From an uncultured Bacillota bacterium (lineage in GTDB: Bacteria > Bacillota > Clostridia > Christensenellales > UBA1242), in NCBI GenBank assembly GCA_949282835.1, contig CASDQU010000014.1, positions 1-9,605 of the forward strand: DNA of 9,605 bases, read 5' to 3'. The notes beneath the pieces are model-generated. The model worked only from the letters and a program-made list of their open reading frames with translations. It was not told where the DNA came from and did no database searches. Positions within the stretch are counted from its first letter, which is position 1. Each line of letters starts with the position of its first letter. Shown piece after piece: positions 1-6,900 of this stretch. The translations under genes were made by a program, and so were the position numbers.

Positions 1-1
1 T

Positions 2-367
2 ACCCTTGAAGTTGAGACAAATGGCACAACTTCTGCAAGAGAGATAGTATCACTTGCAGGTAAGATTATTATGGAACATGTCAATCTTTTCGTTGAGCTT
101 TGTGCTCAAATGGCAAGTACAGATATCTTAGTTTCTAGGGACGAGGACAAACAAATTAAACTTATGGAACTTCCTATAGAAGAGATGGATCTTTCTGTTC
201 GTTCTTACAACTGCTTAAAGAGAGCAGGAATCAACACAGTCGAAGACCTTATCAAAAAGTCAAGAAGCGATATGCTTAAGGTTAAAAATCTTGGTATTAA
301 GTCTATTGATGAGGTTATTGCAAAACTTGAAAGTTATGGACTTTCACTTCGCAGGGACGAAGACTAA
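2..367 (+). CDS. rpoA: RNA polymerase alpha subunit, C-terminal part (5' end outside window)
   Basis: This is the last 121 codons of the alpha subunit of RNA polymerase; the reading frame is open from base 2 and the gene begins upstream of the window. The first residues (TLEVETNGTTSAREIV) match the end of the alpha N-terminal assembly domain. After a short linker the C-terminal domain follows, with the conserved LSVRSYNCLKRAGI helix, whose Arg and Asn contact UP-element DNA in the family, and NLGIKSIDEV, the helix-hairpin-helix-like turn. It ends in GLSLRRDED. The C-terminal domain binds AT-rich DNA upstream of promoters and contacts activators. rplQ follows 20 bases later, the usual end of the alpha ribosomal-protein operon. 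An ATG at 71 lies inside the domain and is not the start. Identification is secure. Confidence 0.97.
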   Translation, partial: TLEVETNGTTSAREIVSLAGKIIMEHVNLFVELCAQMASTDILVSRDEDKQIKLMELPIEEMDLSVRSYNCLKRAGINTVEDLIKKSRSDMLKVKNLGIKSIDEVIAKLESYGLSLRRDED

Positions 368-373
368 ACTTAA

Positions 374-380
374 AAAGGAG
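374..380 (+). promoter_or_regulatory. Ribosome binding site of rplQ
   Basis: AAAGGAG lies 7 bases before the ATG at 388, between the rpoA stop and the rplQ start. It fixes the rplQ start and is a near-perfect anti-16S match. Confidence 0.85.
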
Positions 381-387
381 ATAAAAC

Positions 388-897
388 ATGGCTAACGCAA
401 AACTTGGAAGACCAAGCAAAGAAAAAAATTCTATGCTTCGCGGACTTGTGTCTGACCTGTTATGGTTTGGGAAAGTTGAAACAACTCTTGCAAGAGCTAA
501 ATCTGTAAGAAGCCAGGCAGAAAAACTTTTGACACTTGCCATCAATTCTTATGAGGATATTGTTAAAACAACTAAAGAGATTAAGAATGACAAAGGTGTT
601 AAAGTAAAGACAACTGTTTCTAATGACGGGCCTAAAAAGTTGCAAGCTCGTAGACAGATGATGGCTTATCTTATGGACAGACAAGAACAGAGAAAGCCAA
701 AAGAATCTATTGAGGCATTTGAAGCAAGAACACAAGGAATTAATCATCCTCTTCTTGAAAAGATGTTTAACCTTTATGCGCCTAAATATGCAACTCGCAT
801 TAAAGAAGTAGGACAGGGCGGCGGTTATACTAGAATTATTAAAATTGGACAAAGAAGAGGCGACAATGCTGAAATGGCAATCGTTGAATTAATTTAA
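388..897 (+). CDS. rplQ: 50S ribosomal protein L17, with an enlarged middle region
   Basis: L17 is a large-subunit protein that binds 23S rRNA. The N-terminal part (residues 1-57, with KLGRPSKEKNSMLRGL and VETTLARAKSVR) and the C-terminal part (121-169, with LLEKMFNLYAPKYA, GGGYTRIIKIG and RRGDNAEMAIVEL) match the family closely. The protein is 169 residues, while the usual bacterial L17 is about 115-130. The excess is internal: roughly residues 58-82 (lysine-rich) and 98-120 have no counterpart in E. coli L17, with a few extra residues at 138-143. The conserved segments on both sides stay in one frame, so this is an insertion rather than a frameshift. It follows rpoA with a strong ribosome site and is closed by a hairpin terminator. 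The start ATG at 388 gives the expected N-terminus. Confidence 0.95.
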   Translation: MANAKLGRPSKEKNSMLRGLVSDLLWFGKVETTLARAKSVRSQAEKLLTLAINSYEDIVKTTKEIKNDKGVKVKTTVSNDGPKKLQARRQMMAYLMDRQEQRKPKESIEAFEARTQGINHPLLEKMFNLYAPKYATRIKEVGQGGGYTRIIKIGQRRGDNAEMAIVELI

Positions 898-903
898 TTA
901 TTT

Positions 904-936
904 AAAAAAAGGCAATTAAATTGTCTTTTTTTATTT
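904..936 (+). terminator. Rho-independent terminator after rplQ
   Basis: A 12-bp stem pairs 904-915 with 921-932 around a 5-base loop, with one G-U pair at 912/924. The core is GGCAA/TTGTC and the outer part is an A7/T7 tract that continues into further T's. It sits 7 bases after the rplQ stop and would end the alpha operon. The A tract also makes it plausible on the opposite strand. Confidence 0.85.
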
Positions 937-990
937 TGTAAAATTTATTTATCTTAAATCTTTATCAGCCTTTAATTACAAGGAGAATAA

Positions 991-1032
991 ATGTTTTTAA
1001 ATATTATTTTTATGTTATTATTTTTTTATTAA
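991..1032 (+). CDS. Possible 13-residue hydrophobic micro-ORF
   Basis: The reading frame ATG 991 to TAA 1030-1032 encodes MFLNIIFMLLFFY, entirely hydrophobic apart from one Asn. It has a strong ribosome site, AGGAG at 981-985, five bases before the ATG. It lies after the rplQ terminator in an otherwise gene-free AT-rich gap. No clear promoter is visible just upstream, so expression would need readthrough or a weak start. In AT-rich DNA, Phe/Leu/Ile-rich frames arise easily; the only real argument is the well-placed ribosome site. It could be a membrane micropeptide or a leader peptide, or chance. Confidence 0.25.
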   Translation: MFLNIIFMLLFFY

Positions 1033-1132
1033 AAAAATAATTAAATTATTTTAATTTAATTAAAATATTTAATTTTAAAAAATATTTTATTAAAAAACAT
1101 TTTATTTAATTAAAATAGATAGGGTCATCTTA
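1015..1132. other. Extreme A/T tract with two palindromic repeats upstream of a promoter
   Basis: Bases 1015-1097 contain no G or C at all (83 bases), and 1021-1120 has only two. Inside the tract, the 14-base sequence ATTTAATTAAAATA occurs twice, at 1054-1067 and 1104-1117, exactly 50 bp apart. Each copy contains the palindrome TTTAATTAAA. The tract ends just upstream of the -35 box at 1133, where it could act as an UP element, an intrinsic bend, or a site for a nucleoid protein. No longer gene is visible between 933 and 1179. Confidence 0.5.
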
Positions 1133-1161
1133 TTGACAAAAAGGAAAAGCTATATTATACT
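1133..1161 (+). promoter_or_regulatory. Sigma-A-type promoter for the membrane protein-dtd unit
   Basis: A perfect -35 TTGACA (1133-1138) and a -10 TATACT (1156-1161, 5 of 6) are separated by the optimal 17 bp. The expected start of transcription is near 1168, almost at the ribosome site (AGAGG, 1169-1173), so the 5' leader is only about a dozen bases. Confidence 0.8.
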
Positions 1162-1179
1162 TTTATCTAGAGGTAAATT

Positions 1180-1623
1180 ATGCAACGAAAAGATTATTTT
1201 ATCGGCTTTATTTTGGCTATTATCAGTTTGATATGTTACTTTGTGTTAATGATTGCTATATGTGCGCAAAGTGTGCTAGAGGTGGACTCTTCATCAGGCA
1301 AGATACTTGCATTAGTCTTTTCTCTTTTAGGCGCTGTTTTTATAATTAGTACAATAGTATTAAATGTATTATCAATAAAGGCATGGAAAGAAGAAAATTT
1401 GATTTTAAAGAGGAAGAATATAATTATTAGCGCTGTAGTTTGTAATTTTATTATGAATATAGTTTTAATTATTGTGTTTGCCTTGAATAATATGCCTTCA
1501 TCTTTCACACTAGGAATTTCAATAGCCTTTCATCTTTTTGTCTTTATTGGTATAGTGATTGCTAACAGTTTAATTTTAAAAGAGATAATCCCTTTATTTC
1601 AAAGAGAAGGTAAGAAGTCATGA
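1180..1623 (+). CDS. Four-helix integral membrane protein, function unknown
   Basis: I do not recognise this 147-residue protein. Four hydrophobic segments are visible at about residues 7-29, 41-65, 80-103 and 109-133. Short charged ends (MQRKD at the start, REGKKS at the end) and a basic loop between helices 2 and 3 (KAWKEENLILKRK, about 67-79) suggest both termini and that loop are cytoplasmic. There is no cleavable signal peptide, and no catalytic or metal-binding motif. The start ATG at 1180 has AGAGG six bases upstream and a strong promoter before it. The stop overlaps the dtd start as ATGA (1620-1623), so the two genes are translationally coupled. The overlap shows co-expression, not shared function. 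The gene is a real CDS by promoter, ribosome site and coupling. Confidence 0.8.
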   Translation: MQRKDYFIGFILAIISLICYFVLMIAICAQSVLEVDSSSGKILALVFSLLGAVFIISTIVLNVLSIKAWKEENLILKRKNIIISAVVCNFIMNIVLIIVFALNNMPSSFTLGISIAFHLFVFIGIVIANSLILKEIIPLFQREGKKS

Positions 1624-2069
1624 GGGTGGTAATTCAAAGGGTATTAAAAGCAAATCTCTATGTAGAGGGCAAGGAAATTTCAAAGATTGATAAAGGCGCA
1701 GTTGTATTTTTGGGAGTAGGCAAAGATGACCAAGAAGAGGATGCAAAAAAACTTGCACTTAAGATAGCTAAGCTGCGTATATATGAAGACGAAAATGGCA
1801 AGATGAATAGAAATATACAAGATTATGGCGGAGAAATTTTACTTGTAAGCCAATTTACTCTTTATGGCGATTGCAAAGGTGGTAATAGACCAAGTTTTAC
1901 GCAGGCTAAAAATCCAAATGATGCAAAAGAATTGTATTTAAAGGTGCAAAATCTTTTAGAAAATGAAAATATTTCTGTTAAAACAGGTGTTTTTGGTGCA
2001 GATATGAAAATAGATGTTTTAAATGATGGGCCTGTAACTATCCTTTTAGATAGCAACGATTTGAAATAA
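1620..2069 (+). CDS. dtd: D-aminoacyl-tRNA deacylase
   Basis: This cytoplasmic enzyme hydrolyses D-amino acids (classically D-Tyr) and glycine mischarged on tRNA, protecting translation. At 149 residues it has the family length. Both active-site signatures are present: SQFTL at 77-81, followed by YGD, and the NDGPVT motif at 135-140, whose Gly-cisPro pair enforces chiral rejection in the family. The N-terminus MRVVIQRVLKANLYVEG is canonical and supports ATG 1620. The start overlaps the stop of the upstream membrane-protein gene (ATGA), with an AGAGAAGG ribosome site at 1603-1610 inside that gene. A terminator follows at 2091. In many Bacillota dtd sits next to relA; here it pairs with an unrelated membrane gene. 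Identification is firm. Confidence 0.96.
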   Translation: MRVVIQRVLKANLYVEGKEISKIDKGAVVFLGVGKDDQEEDAKKLALKIAKLRIYEDENGKMNRNIQDYGGEILLVSQFTLYGDCKGGNRPSFTQAKNPNDAKELYLKVQNLLENENISVKTGVFGADMKIDVLNDGPVTILLDSNDLK

Positions 2070-2090
2070 AAGTAAACTTTGGGAATTTGC

Positions 2091-2124
2091 AGAAAAGGAG
2101 ACTTTAGAAAAGCTCCTTTTTTGT
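2091..2124 (+). terminator. Rho-independent terminator after dtd
   Basis: AAAAGGAG (2093-2100) pairs perfectly with CTCCTTTT (2113-2120). An inner extension CTT/AAG (2102-2104 with 2110-2112) pairs past a bulged A at 2101. The stem runs into T's at 2117-2122. It lies 21 bases after the dtd stop. Confidence 0.85.
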
Positions 2125-2143
2125 TATAAATATAAAGTCAAAA

Positions 2144-2171
2144 GCAAAAGCTCTACCATATTGCTTTTTGC
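2144..2171. repeat. Inverted repeat upstream of the PHP-operon promoter
   Basis: GCAAAAGC (2144-2151) and GCTTTTTGC (2163-2171) form an 8-bp stem with one extra T and an 11-base loop. No T-tract follows, so it is not a good terminator. It ends 16 bases before the -35 box at 2188 and could be an operator or a chance palindrome. Confidence 0.3.
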
Positions 2172-2187
2172 ACACAAGGCAAAATAA

Positions 2188-2215
2188 TTGACTTTTTAGC
2201 AAAAAGTTATATAAT
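2188..2215 (+). promoter_or_regulatory. Sigma-A-type promoter for the PHP-whiA-dnaE-pfk operon
   Basis: The -35 is TTGACT (2188-2193) and the -10 is a perfect TATAAT (2210-2215), with a 16-bp spacer. The transcript would start near 2222, about 24 bases before the first gene. No other clear promoter or terminator is seen until after 8514, so it probably drives all four genes. Confidence 0.8.
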
Positions 2216-2245
2216 CAAATTAGATGTTTTTTCATTGGAGGAATT

Positions 2246-3013
2246 ATGATATTATTTGGCGATTACCATACTCACACAAAATATTCTAAGAATAACCACG
2301 GCAAGGGAACAATTTTAGAAAATGCTTCCGTTGCCTACAACAAAGGGCTAAAGCAGATAGCAATCACAGAGCATGGATTTAACCATCTATTTTATGGTGT
2401 TAAAAGACGCGACATTCCTTCTATGAAAGAAGACATTTTAAATGCCAAAGAGATAACAGGAGTAGATATTCTTTTGGGAGTGGAAGCAAATTTAATTTCA
2501 CTTGATGGCAAAATAGATGTAAATGAAGAAGATTTTGAGTTTTTAGATATTCTCTTGATGGGTTTTCATCAAATGGTTAAAACTCCTACTATGAATGATT
2601 GGAATAAACTTATTTTAGCAAATATGTTTGGTTCACCATTTGCACCAAGCAGCGAGCGATTAAATAGAAATACCACTGCATATTTAAAAGCTTTAGATAA
2701 ATATCCTATTGATATTATCACCCATTTAAATGTTGGTTGCCCAGTAGATATATTAGCGGTTGCCAAAATGGCAAAAGAGAAAGGCGCATATATTGAATTG
2801 AATGGTAAAAGATTAAACTTTAGCGATAGAGAGATGATAACAATGGTAGAAGAGGGCGTTCAATTCATAATTGACTCTGACGCACATTCACCAGATAGAG
2901 TTGGAGAATGTAACCGCGCTATCGATTTAATTTTCAGGCTTGGGTTGCCATTATCTCAGTTTGTCAATATTGATAAAATACCCAATTTTTCATCAAAGAG
3001 AGGTATAAATTGA
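2246..3013 (+). CDS. PHP-domain metal-dependent phosphoesterase
   Basis: A stand-alone PHP-domain protein of 255 residues, similar in layout to the YcdX / histidinol-phosphatase-like phosphoesterases. The metal-ligand motifs appear in order: HTHT (8-11), TEHG with E42 and H43, E80 in GVEAN, H108 in GFHQ, H160 in THLN and DSDAH with D212 and H214. The site therefore looks complete and catalysis is likely, but the substrate cannot be read from the sequence. It is not an obvious histidine-biosynthesis enzyme, since no his genes are near. GGAGG at 2237-2241 sits four bases before ATG 2246. Its stop overlaps the whiA start as TTGA (3010-3013). In Clostridia a PHP gene of this kind is commonly found in the rapZ-yvcK-whiA neighbourhood, which fits. 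Confidence 0.88.
   Translation: MILFGDYHTHTKYSKNNHGKGTILENASVAYNKGLKQIAITEHGFNHLFYGVKRRDIPSMKEDILNAKEITGVDILLGVEANLISLDGKIDVNEEDFEFLDILLMGFHQMVKTPTMNDWNKLILANMFGSPFAPSSERLNRNTTAYLKALDKYPIDIITHLNVGCPVDILAVAKMAKEKGAYIELNGKRLNFSDREMITMVEEGVQFIIDSDAHSPDRVGECNRAIDLIFRLGLPLSQFVNIDKIPNFSSKRGIN
2997..3012 (+). promoter_or_regulatory. Ribosome binding site and TTG start of whiA
   Basis: AGAGAGG at 2997-3003 is six bases before TTG 3010-3012. The TTG overlaps the stop of the upstream gene (TTGA). Starting here gives MSFAKD, matching the usual WhiA N-terminus MSF, so the non-ATG start is well supported. Confidence 0.8.
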
Positions 3014-3975
3014 GTTTTGCAAAAGATAGCAAATTAGAAATTATTGAAAGCGAAATTGAGGACGCAGATTGCGGACAAGCTTTTTTGTCGGGATTGTTAC
3101 ATGCCAGCGGCAATATTACCAAAAATAGCGAGGGCTTTGGCTGCGATATAGTAACCGACTTTAAAGAAATTTTTTCTTTTCTTTACAAGATAGTCAGGAA
3201 TTTGTATGGAGAAGATTTGACGCTTGAAATTTCAGATGATTATATCATCAATAAGACTGTTTATTATAGAATTAAATTTCCCTCTTCTATCTCTATGACA
3301 ATATTGCGCGATTGTGGCATATTACCTCAAACTGGCGAGATATCATTTATTGAGGGAATAGACAATAATATAGTGCCTGATGATGAAACTAAAAAATGCT
3401 TTATAAAAGGTGCGTATGTAGGCTGTGCGACCTCATCTATTAAACTTTCAGACCTAGGCTCACAACTTCCTACTACCGGTTATCATGTAGAATTTGCCTC
3501 TCATAAAAGGTTATTTTTAGAAGACTTGCAAAAGCTACTTGCCTATTTTAATATAACAAGTAAACTTGCTTTAAGGCGAAGAACTTTTGTTCTCTATTTA
3601 AAAGATAGTGAGGCAATTAAAGACCTGCTTGCTTTAGTTGGAGCGCCTCAAAGTGTGATGGCTCTTGCTGACGAGATGGCAAAAAGAGGGTTGCGAAATA
3701 CCGTTAATCGTCAGGTAAATTGCATAAACGCCAATATCAATAAAACTGTTGAGGCAAGCATGAAACAGACGCAGGCTATCAATTACATTAATAAAAAGAT
3801 AGGGCTAGAATCTCTGCCAGAAGATTTACAAGAGGTGGCAGTTTTGAGACTTGCAAATCCTCAAGAGAGTATGGAAGAATTGTTAAAACTTTCTACCATT
3901 AAATTAACCAAGAGTGGACTTAACCATCGTTTCCGAAGAATTTTAAAAATAGCTGATTTACTTAAAGATAAATGA
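3010..3975 (+). CDS. whiA: WhiA-type DNA-binding regulator
   Basis: WhiA is a conserved Gram-positive DNA-binding protein linked to cell division and chromosome segregation (and to sporulation in actinomycetes). It joins a degenerate LAGLIDADG homing-endonuclease fold to a helix-turn-helix. Here the 321 residues show the N-terminal half (about 1-125), the CFIKGAYVGCATSS stretch (130-143), the segment FVLYLKDSEAIKDLL (193-207), the strongly conserved VNRQVNCINANINKTVEAS region (232-250), and a C-terminal helix-turn-helix (LPEDLQEVAVLRLANP, then KSGLNHRFRRI, 269-311). Length is typical. The gene starts with TTG, overlaps the PHP gene upstream and ends 11 bases before dnaE. Clostridia normally have rapZ and yvcK directly before whiA; here neither is present between it and the PHP gene. 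Confidence 0.95.
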   Translation: MSFAKDSKLEIIESEIEDADCGQAFLSGLLHASGNITKNSEGFGCDIVTDFKEIFSFLYKIVRNLYGEDLTLEISDDYIINKTVYYRIKFPSSISMTILRDCGILPQTGEISFIEGIDNNIVPDDETKKCFIKGAYVGCATSSIKLSDLGSQLPTTGYHVEFASHKRLFLEDLQKLLAYFNITSKLALRRRTFVLYLKDSEAIKDLLALVGAPQSVMALADEMAKRGLRNTVNRQVNCINANINKTVEASMKQTQAINYINKKIGLESLPEDLQEVAVLRLANPQESMEELLKLSTIKLTKSGLNHRFRRILKIADLLKDK

Positions 3976-3976
3976 T

Positions 3977-3989
3977 AGGGGGCAACATG
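3977..3989 (+). promoter_or_regulatory. Ribosome binding site that sets the dnaE start
   Basis: AGGGGG (3977-3982) is four bases before ATG 3987. An upstream in-frame ATG at 3972 overlaps the whiA stop but has no ribosome site and would add only MIGGN before the conserved MKDFVHLHLHTEYS, so 3987 is the better start. Confidence 0.75.
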
Positions 3990-6900
3990 AAAGATTTTGT
4001 GCATTTACACTTGCATACCGAATATAGTTTACTTGACGGACTTGCCAGAATAAATAAACTTGTAGATATCGTCAAAGAACGAGGCTGGAGTGCAGTTGCT
4101 ATTACCGACCATGGCAATATGCACGGAGCGATTAAATTTTTTGAAGCCTGCGTTCAAAAAGGAATTAAGCCAATTATAGGTGAGGAGTTTTATGTTTGTC
4201 ATGATATGCACTCACGCTCAAATAGAGAAGATACAGGACATTTAATTTTAATTGCAAAGAATAACACAGGTTACAAAAATTTGTTAAAGCTTTCCTCTCT
4301 TGCCTATTTAGAGGGGATGTATTATAAGCCAAGAATTGACTATAAACTACTTGAGAAACATAGCGAAGGGCTTATATGCCTTTCTGCGTGTCTAGCTGGA
4401 CATATTGCGCAATATATTTTAAAAAGACAATTTGATGAGGCAGATAAATTAGCGCTGTGGCTTAAAGGCATTTTTAAAGATGATTTTTATCTAGAAATTC
4501 AAAATCATAATCTTATTGAAGATAAAGAGGTCATTTTAAAGCTCACCGAGATGAGCGAGAGACTAGGTATTGCTATGGTGGCTACCAATGATGTACATTA
4601 TTTAAATAAAGAAGATAGTGAGCTTCAAGATGTACTGATGTGTGTACAAATGGGGAAGACCTTTGATGACCCTGAGCGAATGAAATTTGAAACAGATGAA
4701 TTTTATCTTAAAACTTATGAAGAGATGTTGCAAGCTCTTCCAGGTTATGAAGATGCTCTTGATAGGACGGTTGAAATAGCAAATAAGTGTCATATCACCA
4801 TTAAAACCAAATCGTTAAGAGAAGCGGCAGAAAATGGTAATGAGCTTATACCTGATGAAGACAAACTTGGTGCTACCGAAAACTTTATTCCAAAATATCA
4901 GCCAGACACTGGAGAGAGTGCCTATCAATTTTTATCGCGACTTGCCTGGGAAGGGCTAGAGAAAAAATATTCACAAGTGCCAAAGGAATTTGAAGAACGA
5001 ATGACAATGGAGCTTGAGACCATTAAAAAACTTGGCTATGTTGAATATTTCTTGATAGTTTGGGATTATATCAATTTTGCCAAACAAAATGACATTCCTG
5101 TTGGGCCTGGTCGAGGCTCTGGCGCGGGAAGTTTAGTGGCATATTGCACAGGGATTACAGAAGTTGACCCTATGAAATATGAACTCTTTTTTGACCGTTT
5201 TATCAATCCTGAGCGCGTTTCGATGCCAGACTTTGATGTCGATTTTTGTATGGATAGAAGACGAGAGGTAATTGAATATGCCAAAAGAAGATATGGCTCT
5301 GACCATGTTTCAAATATTGTAACTTATGGTAATATGCAGGCAAAAAACGCTATTAAAGATGTAGCGAGAGTACTTAGATTTCCATATTCAGAAGTGGACA
5401 AAATTACCAAAGAGATACCTTTTAAACCTGTCAAAAAACCGCCAGTGCTTAAATATTATTTTGGAACGACTGGGAAAGAGGAAGATAAGCAATATATTAT
5501 TTCAGAGCTTCGTGCCCTATATGATGAAGACCCACAGATTAAAAAGATTATTGATATGGCGATTAAGCTTGAAGGAGTGCCAAGAAATGTATCTATGCAT
5601 GCGGCAGGAGTGCTTATTGCTCCCGACCCAGTTTATGAGCATGTTCCAATGGCAAAAAGCGGAGAAGATGAAATAACCCAGTTTGATATGACCGAGCTTG
5701 AACAATTAGGACTTCTCAAATTCGACTTTTTAGGACTTAGAACCCTTACCGACATACATAAGGCAATAAAATATATCAAAGAAGATTATGGAGTAGAGAT
5801 TGATTTTTCTAAGATGTCTTATGATGACCCTAAAGTGTTTGAACTTATAAGCTCTGGCAATACTGAGGCTGTCTTTCAACTTGAAAGTGGTGGTATGAAA
5901 AAGTTCATGAAAGAGCTTCAGCCAACCTGTCTTGAAGATATTATAGCGGGCATTTCTCTTTATAGACCAGGGCCTATGGATTTTATTCCAAAGTTTATCA
6001 AAGGCAAAAAAGAACCAGAAAGTATTGTATATGAAGACCCAATTCTTGAGCCAATTTTGAAAAACACTTACGGCTGCATTGTTTATCAAGAGCAGGTTAT
6101 GAAAATTTTTCAGGTTATGGCTGGCTTCAGTTTGGGCGGTGCTGATAATGTTAGACGAATAATGTCAAAGAAAAAGCCAGAGAAATTACCACCAGAGAAA
6201 AAGCGATTTATTTATGGTGAAAAGGGTACTGGAAAAAAAGCAGCAATCCCTGGAGCGCTTGCGCTTGGGCATGATGAAAAGGTGGCGGAGAAAGTATTTG
6301 ACCAAATGGCTAAATTTGCAGGTTATGCCTTTAACAAATCTCATGCGGCTGCCTATGCCTATATATCCTATCAAACAGGTTATCTAAAAGCGCATTATGA
6401 AAAGGAATATCTAACAGCCGTTTTAAACAATAGAATAACCAACGCAGACGCGATTAAAAAATATACCAATTATGCACGCAAAGAGGGCTTTGACATCTTG
6501 CCGCCAGATATTAACAAATCTTTTACAGAGTTTAAAGTTGAAAATAATGGTATAAGATTTGGTCTGGGCGCGCTAAAATATGTTGGAACTGGACTTATTG
6601 ACAGCATTGTAGAAGAGAGAGAAAAAAATGGCTCTTTTAAAGATATTGAAGACTTTTTAAGAAGAATTACCAATCCTTCTCTTAACAGAAAGAGTATGGA
6701 AACATTGATATTAAGTGGTGCTTTTTCATGTTTTAAAGTATATCGGTCGCAACTTATGGATGTCTATCAAACTTGCATGGATATGATAAATAATGACCGT
6801 AAACATAAGGCAACTGGGCAATTTTCTATGTTTGACACTTTTGAAGAGGAAACTAAATCGGTAAACAGTGTGCAATTCCCAAATATTAAAGAATATAACA

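Noticed and set aside
460..852. 130-codon open frame on the minus strand inside rplQ
   Set aside because: It is the antisense shadow of rplQ, which has clear family motifs. The shadow protein is Cys/Phe/Ser-rich without any recognisable domain or ribosome site.
3972..3986. Upstream ATG for dnaE overlapping the whiA stop
   Set aside because: It would add MIGGN ahead of the conserved N-terminus and lacks a ribosome site, while AGGGGG sits four bases before ATG 3987.
5461..5676. 71-codon + strand frame overlapping dnaE
   Set aside because: It is a shifted frame within continuous DnaE coding sequence that includes the conserved NVSMHAAGVLIAP region; no ribosome site.
5730..6089. 119-codon open frame on the minus strand inside dnaE
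   Set aside because: The + strand here encodes conserved polymerase sequence; the antisense frame has no motif and is expected by chance over a long gene.
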